From Bacteroidota bacterium (GTDB lineage Bacteria > Bacteroidota > Bacteroidia > Bacteroidales > Dysgonomonadaceae), in NCBI GenBank assembly GCA_023388315.1, contig JAEWGM010000043.1, positions 173,648-237,647 of the forward strand: DNA of 64,000 nucleotides, given 5' to 3'. The notes beneath the pieces were generated by a model, which was not told where the DNA came from, did no database searches, and saw only the letters and a program-made list of their open reading frames with translations. Positions within the stretch are counted from its first letter, which is position 1. Every line of letters begins with the position of its first letter. This document shows positions 42,265 through 52,300 of the stretch, one piece after another. The position numbers were made by a program, and so were the translations under genes.

Positions 42265-42318
42265 GAGAGATTCCGTTTAAAATCTCTTGTTTTTTTTGAC
42301 AAGTTGAAAACAAACTTG

Positions 42319-42326
42319 TATATTTG
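42319..42326 (+). promoter_or_regulatory. Putative -7 box (TATATTTG) of tRNA-Ser
   Basis: TAnnTTTG match 27 bases upstream of the tRNA 5' end. Confidence 0.55.
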
Positions 42327-42353
42327 CATCCGATTTCAGCAGAAATTCATAAA

Positions 42354-42440
42354 GGAAGTGTGGGTGAGTGGCTGAAACCACCAGTTTGCTAAACTGACGT
42401 ACGGGCAACTGTACCGGGGGTTCGAATCCCCCCGCTTCCG
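42354..42440 (+). tRNA. tRNA-Ser (GCU)
   Basis: The acceptor arms GGAAGTG and CGCTTCC pair (one G-T). The anticodon in CAGTTTGCTAAACTG is GCT, decoding AGC/AGU, and a long variable arm (TACGGGCAACTGTA) confirms a class II serine tRNA. Discriminator G73; CCA not encoded. Length 87 bases. Confidence 0.95.
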
Positions 42441-42441
42441 C

Positions 42442-42488
42442 AAAAAAAAGGCGTAAAATCAAGCAAGTACGAGATTTGCGCCTTTTTT
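42442..42488 (+). terminator. Terminator after tRNA-Ser
   Basis: AAGGCGTAAAATC pairs imperfectly with GAGATTTGCGCCTT and is followed by a T-run. Confidence 0.7.
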
Positions 42489-42571
42489 GTGTGTGCAAAT
42501 GTGTCTAATTCCGTCGTTTATCGGAATTTTGTAGTTGTCCATTGTAATATTGTGAACAATGATTTTTTAGA

Positions 42572-43801
42572 TTACACAATTTTAGGAGTAACGGAAGAAG
42601 TTAGAAAATCTCTTATGTAAATGTGCTCTATTCCTTCATAAGTATTTTCGAATGAACGTTCGCCTGATACTACAATTTTAGGATAATTGTCCTTTATTTT
42701 TAGTAAATTACCAAACTCTCTTGCGATAGTTTCGGGTTTAGACAACTCTGCTGCGACCTGTACATATAGAGTTTCGCCGGTTCGCGTGCAAACAAAATCA
42801 ATTTCCTCCGGTGAAAGTGTTCCCACGGTCACTTCATAGCCACAATACAGCAAATGATTGCAGACAATATTTTCCAATCTCTTTGCCCTGTCTTGTGGTT
42901 TGTAGCCCACCACCACATTGCGTATTCCCATATTTTCGAAAAAATATTTTTCGCCACGTTCAAAAAAACGTTTCCCAACAATATCATATCGGCCTAAACG
43001 ATGAACAACAAATGCCGAAGCTAGAGAATCCGCATATTCTGAGACCAACGATGGTGACATTCGTATATTCTGATTTTTCAAAAAATCACTAATACTTTTT
43101 GATGAGAAAAGGCTTCCGATATTATCTGCCAAGAAACGGATTAATTGTTCCAAGAAGGCAGTATTGCGGATATTTTTACGGGCTACAACATCACGAAGGA
43201 CAATGGTTGAATAAACAGAACGTATATACTCCATTACTACTTCTTCTCGCATTGGCAAGTGGATAAGGTAAGGCAAGCCGCCAAAACGATTATATTTTTC
43301 CATCGATTCATCGGTATTAGGTAGTTTGTGAAAGTTCAGAAACTCCGTATAGGAAAGGCTATATATATGGAATTCAACATATCGGCCTCCGAGTTCGTTT
43401 GCCAAATCGCTCGAAAACATTTGGGAGTTACTGCCGGTTATATAAATATCGTTGTTATCGTTCAATGCCAAAGAGCGTACGGCGACTTTGAAATCCACTA
43501 TTTCTTGAATTTCATCAATAAAGATATAGTTCTTCTTTTTACTTACTAATCGCGGTACAATGTAATCATACAAATCTTTTGAAGATACAATGTTCACGTA
43601 GGTGATATCTTCTTTGTTGATATAGATGATGTTGGCATCCTTCTCTTTTTCCTTTATTACCTCAATAAGTTGGTAAAGAATATAGCTCTTGCCTACCCTT
43701 CGGTGTCCAATCATCACTTTAACGATAGGTGTATGCATAAATGGCTTTATGCGTTCAATATACGTATTTCTTCGGTGGAGTACAGTTGGAAATTTTGGCA
43801 T
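42572..43801 (-). CDS. AAA-type ATP-binding protein with DUF4143 domain
   Basis: This 409-residue protein has an N-terminal P-loop ATPase (Walker A GHRRVGKS at 32-39, Walker B YIFIDEIQEI at about 92-101, sensor-like YITGSNSQMFSSDL) and a C-terminal DUF4143 domain with a nuclease-like part (VGTLSPEEIDFVCTRTGETLYVQVA). Such stand-alone ATPases are numerous in Bacteroidota and are thought to be mobile or addiction-like; function is not established. A -7 box lies at 43831-43838. Confidence 0.88.
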   Translation of the reverse strand: MPKFPTVLHRRNTYIERIKPFMHTPIVKVMIGHRRVGKSYILYQLIEVIKEKEKDANIIYINKEDITYVNIVSSKDLYDYIVPRLVSKKKNYIFIDEIQEIVDFKVAVRSLALNDNNDIYITGSNSQMFSSDLANELGGRYVEFHIYSLSYTEFLNFHKLPNTDESMEKYNRFGGLPYLIHLPMREEVVMEYIRSVYSTIVLRDVVARKNIRNTAFLEQLIRFLADNIGSLFSSKSISDFLKNQNIRMSPSLVSEYADSLASAFVVHRLGRYDIVGKRFFERGEKYFFENMGIRNVVVGYKPQDRAKRLENIVCNHLLYCGYEVTVGTLSPEEIDFVCTRTGETLYVQVAAELSKPETIAREFGNLLKIKDNYPKIVVSGERSFENTYEGIEHIYIRDFLTSSVTPKIV

Positions 43802-43830
43802 ATTATTCTATGTATAAGTTTAGTTCTTTG

Positions 43831-43838
43831 CAAATATA
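43831..43838 (-). promoter_or_regulatory. Putative -7 box (TATATTTG) of the AAA/DUF4143 gene
   Basis: Minus-strand TAnnTTTG match 30 bases upstream of the start codon. Confidence 0.5.
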
Positions 43839-44032
43839 GTCTATATTTCAGATATATCTGTAATACCTGGATGTTTTGTTGAATATTTTATGTATAAATG
43901 AATAAATTCAAATGTATGTAATCATAATTTTAAACTAAAAAGTGGTTTCATTGGTTTTGTAAACAATATTAGTGGGATCCCTTGCCTTCTTATAGTTTCT
44001 GTTTATGATGGTGCGTAAAAATCTATCAAAAA

Positions 44033-44048
44033 TATGTTATATAACATA
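44033..44048. promoter_or_regulatory. Perfect 16-base palindrome, candidate operator
   Basis: TATGTTATATAACATA is an exact palindrome. It lies just upstream of the -7 box at 44059-44066, covering the -33 region, the classic place for a repressor site. Confidence 0.6.
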
Positions 44049-44058
44049 CTTTTTGTGT

Positions 44059-44066
44059 TATCTTTG
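44059..44066 (+). promoter_or_regulatory. Putative -7 box (TATCTTTG) of a small-ORF transcript
   Basis: TAnnTTTG match directly after the palindromic operator candidate. Confidence 0.55.
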
Positions 44067-44186
44067 TACTGATTTTAATGGCAAGCGAGTTATTTGAAAT
44101 CACTTTAGGTTATCAATTACATACTGAAGCGGACTTCTTATCCGGTTGCCGATATCATATACACTTTAAAAGAAAGGAGAATTATT

Positions 44187-44321
44187 ATGAATATCAAGAA
44201 CCTATCAAGAGAAGAAATTCTTTCGCAGATTAAATATCTGGAGCGAAATATCTCAAATGGGCCTGTATCATATCTCACAAACAGAATGAACAGACTCAGG
44301 GTATTAAAAGCGAGCTTGTGA
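44187..44321 (+). CDS. Small protein of 44 residues
   Basis: The frame encodes MNIKNLSREEILSQIKYL and continues to KASL; it is helical and charged. Unusually for this genome it has a strong Shine-Dalgarno (AAAGGAG, ending nine bases before the ATG). It is preceded by a promoter box with a palindromic operator, and followed by a hairpin at 44359-44377. A second frame at 44078-44233 (51 residues, starting MASELFEITLGYQ) overlaps it and could be a leader peptide. I recognise no family. The rest of the 43802-44563 spacer holds no other gene. Confidence 0.5.
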   Translation: MNIKNLSREEILSQIKYLERNISNGPVSYLTNRMNRLRVLKASL

Positions 44322-44358
44322 AAAACAAGCATTTGAATGTATCTTTTTTTGAAGCTGA

Positions 44359-44392
44359 GTAATCTATAAGAGATTACAACGCTTTTTATTTT
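44359..44392 (+). terminator. Hairpin after the small ORF
   Basis: GTAATCT (44359-44365) pairs with AGATTAC (44371-44377), followed by a T-rich tract. Confidence 0.5.
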
Positions 44393-44521
44393 AAACTTAT
44401 AGCAAATTTATCATATAAAATTCACAAAGCTGTCCAATTAGGCGGCTTTTTCTGTTTTATATATACAAATGTCTTTTGTTTTTAAAATTTATCGAACAAA
44501 CTGTAAGAAAATTTTTTTGTG

Positions 44522-44529
44522 TATATTTG
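44522..44529 (+). promoter_or_regulatory. Putative -7 box (TATATTTG) of the aminotransferase gene
   Basis: TAnnTTTG match 34 bases upstream of the start codon. Confidence 0.55.
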
Positions 44530-44563
44530 CATCTTCAAAAAGTGTATAACGAATAAATTTTAA

Positions 44564-45763
44564 ATGAATATGAATCCATTATCAGCCAGATTGGCCGCGT
44601 TATCGCCCTCAGAAACCTTCGCGATGGCGCAAAAAAGCAATGAACTAAAAGCGCAAGGCGTTGATGTTATCAACTTAAGCGTGGGAGAACCCGATTTTAA
44701 CACGCCCGATCACATCAAACAGGCAGCCAAGCAGGCTATTGACGATAACTTTTCTTTCTACTCGCCCGTTGCGGGATTTCCCGATTTGCGAAAAGCGATT
44801 TGCGAAAAATTGAAAACCGAAAACGGGTTGGAATACACGCCCGCGCAAATTGTGGTTTCAAGCGGAGCGAAACAGTCTATTTGTAACGTGATATTGACTA
44901 TAGTGGATAAGGATGAGGAGGTTATCATTCCCGCCCCATATTGGGTAAGTTATCCCGAGATGGTGAAATTGGCCGACGCGAAATCGATTTTCGTCCACGC
45001 CGGCATTGAGCAAGATTTTAAAATAACGCCGCAACAATTGGAAAATGCCATTACCGAAAAAACCCGCGCGTTGATTTTGTGCTCGCCATCCAACCCCACC
45101 GGAAGTGTGTACACCAAAGAAGAACTGCAAGCGTTGGCCGATGTGCTGGTGAAGCACCCCAATGTGTATGTAATTTCCGATGAAATTTATGAACACATCA
45201 ATTACATTGGCAAACACCAAAGTTTAGCGCAGGTTGACGCGTTGCGTGACCGCGTGATTGTGGTGAACGGCGTATCCAAAGGATATGCAATGACGGGGTG
45301 GCGCATTGGTTGGATTGCCGCGCCGCAATGGATTGCCGCGGCTTGCGGAATGTTGCAAGGGCAATATACATCGGGGGCATCGTCCATTTCTCAAAAAGCG
45401 GCGTTGGCGGCTTACACGGGTAGTCAAGCGTGCGTGGGAGAAATGCGCGAAGCGTTTGCTCGAAGAAAAAACCTCATTGTGAAACTTTTAAACGAAATTC
45501 CCGGATTGAAAGTAAATAACCCGATGGGCGCGTTCTATATTTTTCCCGAGTGCAAAAGTTACTTGGGCAAATCGCACAACGGCAACCAGATAAATACGGC
45601 AACCGATTTGGCAATGTATCTGCTTGAAGAAGCGCACGTGGCCTGCGTTGGAGGTGACGCGTTCGGTGCTCCCGACTGTATTCGGTTGTCTTACGCCACA
45701 TCTGATGAAAACATCGAAAAAGCCATCGGTCGAATTAAAGAGGCGCTAGCAAAATTGGCATAA
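44564..45763 (+). CDS. Aspartate aminotransferase-type PLP enzyme
   Basis: This 399-residue class I/II aminotransferase has VGEPDFNTPDHIK at about 41-53, SPSNPTGSVYTKEEL, VISDEIYEHI, and the PLP lysine in NGVSKGYAMTGWRIGW (near residue 238), plus the substrate-carboxylate Arg near the end (CIRLSYATS). This set matches the Igamma aspartate aminotransferases, which exchange amino groups between aspartate and 2-oxoglutarate and sometimes accept prephenate or aromatic acids. It is monocistronic. Confidence 0.93.
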   Translation: MNMNPLSARLAALSPSETFAMAQKSNELKAQGVDVINLSVGEPDFNTPDHIKQAAKQAIDDNFSFYSPVAGFPDLRKAICEKLKTENGLEYTPAQIVVSSGAKQSICNVILTIVDKDEEVIIPAPYWVSYPEMVKLADAKSIFVHAGIEQDFKITPQQLENAITEKTRALILCSPSNPTGSVYTKEELQALADVLVKHPNVYVISDEIYEHINYIGKHQSLAQVDALRDRVIVVNGVSKGYAMTGWRIGWIAAPQWIAAACGMLQGQYTSGASSISQKAALAAYTGSQACVGEMREAFARRKNLIVKLLNEIPGLKVNNPMGAFYIFPECKSYLGKSHNGNQINTATDLAMYLLEEAHVACVGGDAFGAPDCIRLSYATSDENIEKAIGRIKEALAKLA

Positions 45764-45788
45764 AACCGAAAAAAATTCACATAAAAAA

Positions 45789-45819
45789 ACTCACGTAATG
45801 GAATGCGTGAGTTTTTTTG
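45789..45819. terminator. Bidirectional terminator
   Basis: ACTCACG (45789-45795) pairs with CGTGAGT (45806-45812), A-run before and T-run after; it separates the aminotransferase gene from the convergent hydrolase gene. Confidence 0.8.
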
Positions 45820-45836
45820 TATCAAAAAGAACGGGG

Positions 45837-46706
45837 TTATAAATCGGCGTTAATCATCACCGGAAAGTGGTCGGACGGGAAATGGCCGTATTGCATATCG
45901 TTTAACACACCGTATTTATTTACGGTTATTCCTTGCGTAACCCACACATAATCGATGCGGTTTTTCATCGGCGCGTTTAAGCGGAATGAGTTGAATGTTC
46001 CGGTTGTGCCGTAAGGCGGTTGCTTTGTTACTGCGTAGGAGTCGCTTAGCAAGCCGTCGTTCGCGATAATTTGGATGGGTTCGCTTTCGGGTGTCGCGTT
46101 AAAATCGCCTGTAACAAACACGGGCAGGTTTCTGGCTTGCTGCTTAATGCGCTCAAGCAATAATATAGATGAGTTTTTTCGTGCTATTTGTCCCTGATGG
46201 TCATAGTGTACGTTAAAAACGAAAAACTCTTTTCGCGTGTGCTTGTCTCTAAATTTTGCCCAAGAGCAGATGCGATTGCAGCACGTAGCATCCCAGCCTT
46301 TGCCGGGAACTTCGGGCGTTTCGGAAAACCAAAAATCGCCGTTTTGAACCAAGTCGAACTTGTCTTTTCTGTACACAATGGCCGAGTGTTCGCCGGCGTC
46401 TTTGCCATCATCGCGTCCGCCGCCCACGTAAGCGTAGTCGGGTAATTCCAAAATGTCATCAAGCTGATGCTTAAAACCTTCCTGGGTTCCCACAATATCT
46501 AATTCGTGAAAGCGTATTAAGCCTTTTACCATCTCTTTGCGGTGGGGCCAGGCGTCGTCGCCATCGTTTTTTGTGTCCATTCTTAAATTGAAGGAAGCCA
46601 CGTTTAAATTCAGCGAATTTCCCAATGGGGCTTGTTGCCTTGTTGCGGAGCATCCCGCTAACAATAAGGCATTTATTGCAAATATTAATACGGTTGTTTT
46701 TTTCAT
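45837..46706 (-). CDS. Endonuclease/exonuclease/phosphatase-family lipoprotein 1
   Basis: This 289-residue exported protein (lipobox LLAGC, Cys19) has the EEP fold with its metal and catalytic motifs: VASFNLRMD (Asn), DIVGTQEGF (Glu), NVHYDHQG (His), VTGDFNATPESEP (Asp, Asn) and SDHFPVMI (Asp-His). The family hydrolyses phosphodiester bonds in nucleic acids, phosphoinositides or sphingomyelin. It lies downstream of SusC/SusD and a paralogue, four bases after the latter, so it is probably a surface or periplasmic hydrolase in that uptake locus. Confidence 0.88.
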   Translation of the reverse strand: MKKTTVLIFAINALLLAGCSATRQQAPLGNSLNLNVASFNLRMDTKNDGDDAWPHRKEMVKGLIRFHELDIVGTQEGFKHQLDDILELPDYAYVGGGRDDGKDAGEHSAIVYRKDKFDLVQNGDFWFSETPEVPGKGWDATCCNRICSWAKFRDKHTRKEFFVFNVHYDHQGQIARKNSSILLLERIKQQARNLPVFVTGDFNATPESEPIQIIANDGLLSDSYAVTKQPPYGTTGTFNSFRLNAPMKNRIDYVWVTQGITVNKYGVLNDMQYGHFPSDHFPVMINADL

Positions 46707-46710
46707 TTTT

Positions 46711-47481
46711 CTATTTTTTTAGTTGAACAGTCACCCATACCGGCAAATGGTCGGAAGCAAGCGGCTCGTCCTCAACTTTTGTTTCTGTTACCTGAAAATT
46801 CATGACGCTGTTTTTCTTTGTCAAAATATAATCGATGGTTCTCGATGGGTTTTTCACCGGAATGGTGTGCTGTGAAACATCGTTTAATACCGTCCACGTT
46901 TCGGCCAACTTCTGCATCTCTTCCGATTCGGGAGTGGCGTTTAGATCGCCTGCCAAAAACACTGGTTTTGACGTATATTTTTGGAGAAACTCGTTTATTT
47001 TCTCCACCGATGCCAATCTATCCGGTTGCCTTAGCGACCAGTGGGTGCAGCAAATTACGTAATCGGGCATCTCCACCACCAGCAAACTACGTTGCTCTTC
47101 GCTTCCAGGCAAGGCTATGGCTTCTTTTCGCAACGGTTTTTCTTTGGTGAGAATGCCAATGCCGTATCCACCGCCTTGATAATCGATGGATTTGTTGTAA
47201 GACGCATGCATTTCTGTGCGTTTTGCCAATTCGTCAATCACCACCCGCCCGTTGCTGCGCTGAGTGGCGCTGTCCAGTTCTTGAAGCGCGACACAATCGG
47301 CATTAATCCGTCGAATCACGTTCGCTACGCGGTCGAAGTCCGTCACATCGTCCATTCCCCTCGCGTTTCGCACGTTGTAAGAGAGAATTTTAACAGTCTC
47401 TTTTTTAGGCTGCGATGTTTTGAAAACCGCGCAACCCGAAAAAATGAGCAATAAAGTAACTAAGAAGGTTGTTTTTTTCAT
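46711..47481 (-). CDS. Endonuclease/exonuclease/phosphatase-family lipoprotein 2
   Basis: This 256-residue protein (lipobox IFSGC, Cys17) is a paralogue of its downstream neighbour with all EEP motifs: ILSYNVRNARG, CVALQELD, CCTHWSL, LAGDLNATPESEE, TIDYIL and ASDHLPVWV. The shorter length lacks some loops of the first copy, suggesting a different substrate. Four bases separate the two genes; the SusD gene ends 94 bases upstream. Confidence 0.88.
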   Translation of the reverse strand: MKKTTFLVTLLLIFSGCAVFKTSQPKKETVKILSYNVRNARGMDDVTDFDRVANVIRRINADCVALQELDSATQRSNGRVVIDELAKRTEMHASYNKSIDYQGGGYGIGILTKEKPLRKEAIALPGSEEQRSLLVVEMPDYVICCTHWSLRQPDRLASVEKINEFLQKYTSKPVFLAGDLNATPESEEMQKLAETWTVLNDVSQHTIPVKNPSRTIDYILTKKNSVMNFQVTETKVEDEPLASDHLPVWVTVQLKK

Positions 47482-47574
47482 TCTTTGGTGGATTAAAACG
47501 TAAATATAGACAATTTGGGTTAGCGGTGAAAGAATTAAACAGTAAAATTAGTTACTTTATTATTTATGAGTAAA

Positions 47575-49329
47575 TTACCATCCAGGGTTTTGGCCAAGTG
47601 CCGGGTTTTTCAGCCTATCTGCTTCCGGAATAGGATACAGGTATTTTTTATCGAGCCATTCTCTTTCTCCCGGATTAAAAATAATCTCACCTGAATTTCC
47701 GTTGGATAAAATCCTGCGTCCAACACCTTCAGAGGTTACATCTACAAATATAGAAGCTTGTGCATTCGCGGGTTTTTCTCCCCGGTAAAAACAAACATCC
47801 ATAATTCCGTCTTCGTTCAAATCGTATTCTCCCAAAGCAGGAACATACATACCGTTCATCGGTACTTCGGCAAACAGTTCTCCTAATCGCCATCTAATTA
47901 AATCATCGGGCCGTAAGCCTTCTGTAATCATTTCTACTGCACGCTCACGCAAAACCTCTAACATAACCGGATCGGAGAATTTATTTTTGTAAAATTCCAT
48001 CATATATGGATCGGCGGTAGTTGGTTTTTGGGTCAACGTGGCACCCGTTATCCCTGCACGAGCTCTTAAAGCACCAATGGTTGAAGTCCACTCTGCATCA
48101 GTCATTCTGCCAAGTTCTGCTAAAGCTTCTGCTTTGTTTAGCAATACCTCTGCATAACGGAGTATAAGGTGCGCATTTTCATTACGGCTTTCATCGTCGT
48201 ATGGGAAGCGTTCATCATACGTTCCTTTTATGATTTGATAACCCGTTTGTGCTTGATCTAAGTTCGGAGGGGCTATCACAGGTATTCCGTTTTCTGTCCG
48301 ATGATAATCACCCATTCGGATAGTTTGCTGCAAGCGCAAATCGCGATTTTTCACTTCCTGTACAAATGGAGTGCTTTTATAATTCGGATTATCGGTGAAA
48401 GGTGTTCCGTCGAGATTTAAATATGAATTTATAAATCGTCGGGTTAAAGAAGGACGATTGCCGTAAGTTGGGCTAATAGTTCTTCTGTTGCGCGAACTAA
48501 AGACCTGCAAATTCGCATCCAAAGCCACAGCCAATATGGCTTCGTTGCTGTTTGGTGTTTTTTGTATAAATAAATTCCTGTATGCATTTGGTCCTTCAGC
48601 CAATGAGAAATCTTTTATATCATTTGCTGCTTTTATTACTTCTTCAAACCATTTATTTGCCGTTTGCTGCATATTGTGGTCTGTGTGATATTTACGAAAT
48701 GAAGCTTCGAAAAGACAAACACGTGTTTTAAAAGCTCTGGCTGCATCTTTTGTGATGAGAGTGCGTGAAGCATCGGAGGTTCGCGTTATATTTTCAATGG
48801 CGAAATCCAGGTCAGCCAAAACATTATCCATTACAGAAAATCTATTGTGACGTTCACCGTAAAGAGTTTCGTCATCATCAACATCGATTGTGCGTTCAAT
48901 CCAAGGAACGTCGCCAAAACGTTTCACTTTGTCAAAATAAAAATATGCGCGAAAGAATCGAGCCAGCCCGATATAGTGGTTTTTTTCAACCACAGTGCTT
49001 TGTTCCACATTTTCGAGAAAATAATTTATATTTCGTAAATTCCCCCACGACCATCCTGAACTAGTTGTCGGGCTTAATGCGTTAGGCATAAAGCGAGCGT
49101 CTACGCCATTGCGTGCAATGAGGTCAGAATTGTCATCAATCATAAAAACGCCGTCGTAAGGAGATGGCAGCATTTCGTAAAAAGAATTCGTATAAAGCTC
49201 TAAGCCGTTAACCGATTCAAAAATTGCTAATCGTGAGGCAGTAGATTGTGGAAGCTCATTTAACTCACAGCTGTTTAGTGTGATTAATGTAAATAAACAG
49301 CCCAAAAAATATTTGATGTTTTTTTTCAT
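47575..49329 (-). CDS. SusD/RagB-family nutrient-binding outer-membrane lipoprotein
   Basis: This 584-residue lipoprotein (lipobox ITLNSC, Cys21) has the SusD layout: N-terminal helical TPR scaffold (LARFFRAYFYFDKVKRFGDVPW) and the C-terminal RagB part (YAEVLLNKAEALAELGRM, then ERAVEMITEGLRPDDLIRW, and YLYPIPEADRLKNPALGQNPGW at the end). SusD acts as the lid of the SusC pore and captures ligand. It follows the SusC gene by 11 bases. Confidence 0.95.
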   Translation of the reverse strand: MKKNIKYFLGCLFTLITLNSCELNELPQSTASRLAIFESVNGLELYTNSFYEMLPSPYDGVFMIDDNSDLIARNGVDARFMPNALSPTTSSGWSWGNLRNINYFLENVEQSTVVEKNHYIGLARFFRAYFYFDKVKRFGDVPWIERTIDVDDDETLYGERHNRFSVMDNVLADLDFAIENITRTSDASRTLITKDAARAFKTRVCLFEASFRKYHTDHNMQQTANKWFEEVIKAANDIKDFSLAEGPNAYRNLFIQKTPNSNEAILAVALDANLQVFSSRNRRTISPTYGNRPSLTRRFINSYLNLDGTPFTDNPNYKSTPFVQEVKNRDLRLQQTIRMGDYHRTENGIPVIAPPNLDQAQTGYQIIKGTYDERFPYDDESRNENAHLILRYAEVLLNKAEALAELGRMTDAEWTSTIGALRARAGITGATLTQKPTTADPYMMEFYKNKFSDPVMLEVLRERAVEMITEGLRPDDLIRWRLGELFAEVPMNGMYVPALGEYDLNEDGIMDVCFYRGEKPANAQASIFVDVTSEGVGRRILSNGNSGEIIFNPGEREWLDKKYLYPIPEADRLKNPALGQNPGW

Positions 49330-49340
49330 AATTTCAGTTG

Positions 49341-52300
49341 TTAAAAATTAATGGATAAACCTAAAGAAAGAACCCTGAGTGTGGGATAATTGTATCCATC
49401 TCCATCCCTTCGTGTGTTGTCACTGTCTAATCCGGTTAATTGTGTGCCGGCGCCCCAAATATTGGTAACGTCAGTGTCTTTTGTTATTTTATATAAAGGA
49501 GACCAAGTCCATAAGTTTTCTCCTGTAAAATAGATGCTGATGCTATTCGCGTTAATTTTTGACGAAATAACTTGAGGAAGCGTATATCCCACGTTTAATG
49601 TCCTCAATCTGAGATAGGCTACATTTTGTAGATAACGATCGTTGGCAGCTCCTAATTGACGGCTGCTGCTCGATGCCGTATAGCCTGATAGAAGAGGAAG
49701 GTAGGCGTCAAAATTATTCAGTTCGGGACGAAATTGTTTGTCCTTCTGCCAGCGTGGATATGGATTGTAGGGACGATTGTACTGTCCCCAAAAACGTGAT
49801 TCGGTTGAAGGATACCAATTTTGTTTCCCAACTCCTTGAAAAAATGTAGATAAATAAAAATTATTCCATTCGGCGCTTAGAGTAAGGCCGTAAACGTATC
49901 GGGGAGAACGGTTGCCAATAATGGTTTTATCTCCAGAATCATCTACACGGTTTAAACCGTGATAAATGATGTCATCACCATCTAAATTTTTAAACTTCAG
50001 GTCTCCCACATAATTCTTGCGTGTGTTGTGAGCCGGAATGTTAGATTGAGAGGGTGAACTGTTAATTTCTTCCTGAGATTTAAATAATCCTTCCACACGA
50101 TATCCCCAAATTTCTCCAATTGTTTGACCAATATAGTAATCGGTGAGATTTTTATCGGGATTGTAGTAGTCGGTTATAATGGATTTAGAGTCGGCTAGTG
50201 TGGCTCTCGCGCTGTAATTAAAGGGTTTTCCCGCGAGATTAAAACTATCCATCCAGCTTAGGGAAATTTCCCAGCCCGTTGTTTCTAATGAACCGTAGTT
50301 GCCTTTGGGCACCCCTGTGCCAAAAATAGCAGGTACACTTGGGCCAACGGTGTACATATCTTTGGTCCAACGCTTGTAGATGTCTCCTGTAAACGAAAAT
50401 CGATTTTTCAATGCTGTAATATCCAAGCCGATATTTCCTGTTGTCGCTGTTTCCCAAGTAAGCGAATTGGGTATAACTCCCGGTTGAGAGGTCCGTTGAG
50501 GACGAGTGTCGCCAAGAATTCTTCCTGACTGGCTGATGCCGAAGTTTTCGCTGAACGTATATGGATTGATTGATCCGTTCCCCAAAGACCCATATGATAT
50601 GCGGAATTTTATATTTGAAATAGCGTTCGGATCCATTTTCCAGAAAGGTTCTTCCGTTAATCTCCATCCGGCTGAAACAGACGGGAAAAATGCCCATTGC
50701 TGATTTTCCGGAAATTTTGATGAGCCGTCATATCGCCCGTTTACCTCCAGTAGGTAACGCTCCATAAAATTATAATTCACACGGAAAAATGTACCTGCAA
50801 CACGCCATTTGTGATATCCACCAGCAGTTGTTATGTTGTTTCCAAGCGTCAAGTTAATATCTTTTGCATCTTCATAGACAATTCCATTCCGGGTCATTGT
50901 TACATTTTTGTAAATAGATTGCTCGTAGTTAAACCCTCCAAGTAATTCAATATTGTGTTTTTGTTCTATGGATTTTGTATAATTCGCATAGAGGTTTGTT
51001 GCAATATAATCTGTGGTGCTTCGGCGTTCCTGTAAATCGTTGGTGTTGGTGCCCGTATACCCTATTTGGCCTTCATATCTGCTGTAGGGAACTTGCACTC
51101 TTACTTGTTGATGAGAATATTCGGTGTTTTGGAATGTGAAATCACCACGTATAGTTAAACTTTTGTCGAAAAATTCCGATGTAAAAGCGATTTTGTTTTT
51201 AAGAACATTCTGTTTCAAATCAGCGCCATTTTTCCCAAGATATCTGTCTCCAATGGTGTATGCGGCAGGAAATGATAGGGTTCCGTCAGGATTGAGTAGC
51301 GGTGCTAAAGGAGGCCCTTCATCGGCAAGATTTCTCCAAATATTTCCGCCTTCACCCACGTTAATAGGTTGGCGATATTTCATTGATGAATATTCAATAT
51401 TGTTGTCAACTTCCAGCCATTTAAAGAGTTGTACATTTCCGCGAGCTCTCAGGTTATACATCGTGTATTTGTCGGTATTGTATTTATACAAACCGTCTTC
51501 TCCATTAAACCGTCCGCTTAAATAGAAAGACGCTAAATCGTTTCCTCCCGATACAGATACGTTGTGGTCTTGTGCGAAAAAACTATCTTTATATAACTCT
51601 TTATACCAATCGTGGCTGTAGTAATATTCATAAGCGCCTGTAACCGGGTTTATTTCAACTCTTGGAAGCGACGGGTCTTCCCATCTTCTTTTTATTTCTG
51701 CTAAGTAGGCAGGAGAGAACGCCATAGTTTTGTTAATAGCGGTTGGGGTGTTTCCATTATCGTTCCATCTAGACCACGCATCACTAAACGATTGAGCCCA
51801 AGGATATGAATCCACAATATTATCCGGCACCGTGGTTGGGCTTTTGGAAGAGAAACTCCCTGTATAATTTAGTGATGTTTTCCCTTTTGATGCCGACTTT
51901 GTGGTAATCAATACCACACCGAACGCTGCTCGCGCTCCATAGATGGATGCGGATGCCGCGTCTTTCAATACCGACACACTTTCTATATCGTTGGGGTTCA
52001 GCATTCGTGGATCACCTTCTACACCATCAACCAACACTAAGGCGCTTCCTCCTTGCCCAATGGAGGTGACACCTCGAACGTTATATGATGGAGATTGAGT
52101 GGGTTTACCATCTGTCATTTGAATATTGAGGTTAGGAATAACGCCAACCAACGCTTGTGTCATGTTGTTTACCGGTCGATTCTCAAAAACTTCACTCGTA
52201 ACTTGATCAACCGCGCCGGTTAAATTAACTCGTCTGGCAGTTCCGTATCCAACTACCACAACTTCATCTAACAGTTCAGTATCATCTATCAACACAATAT

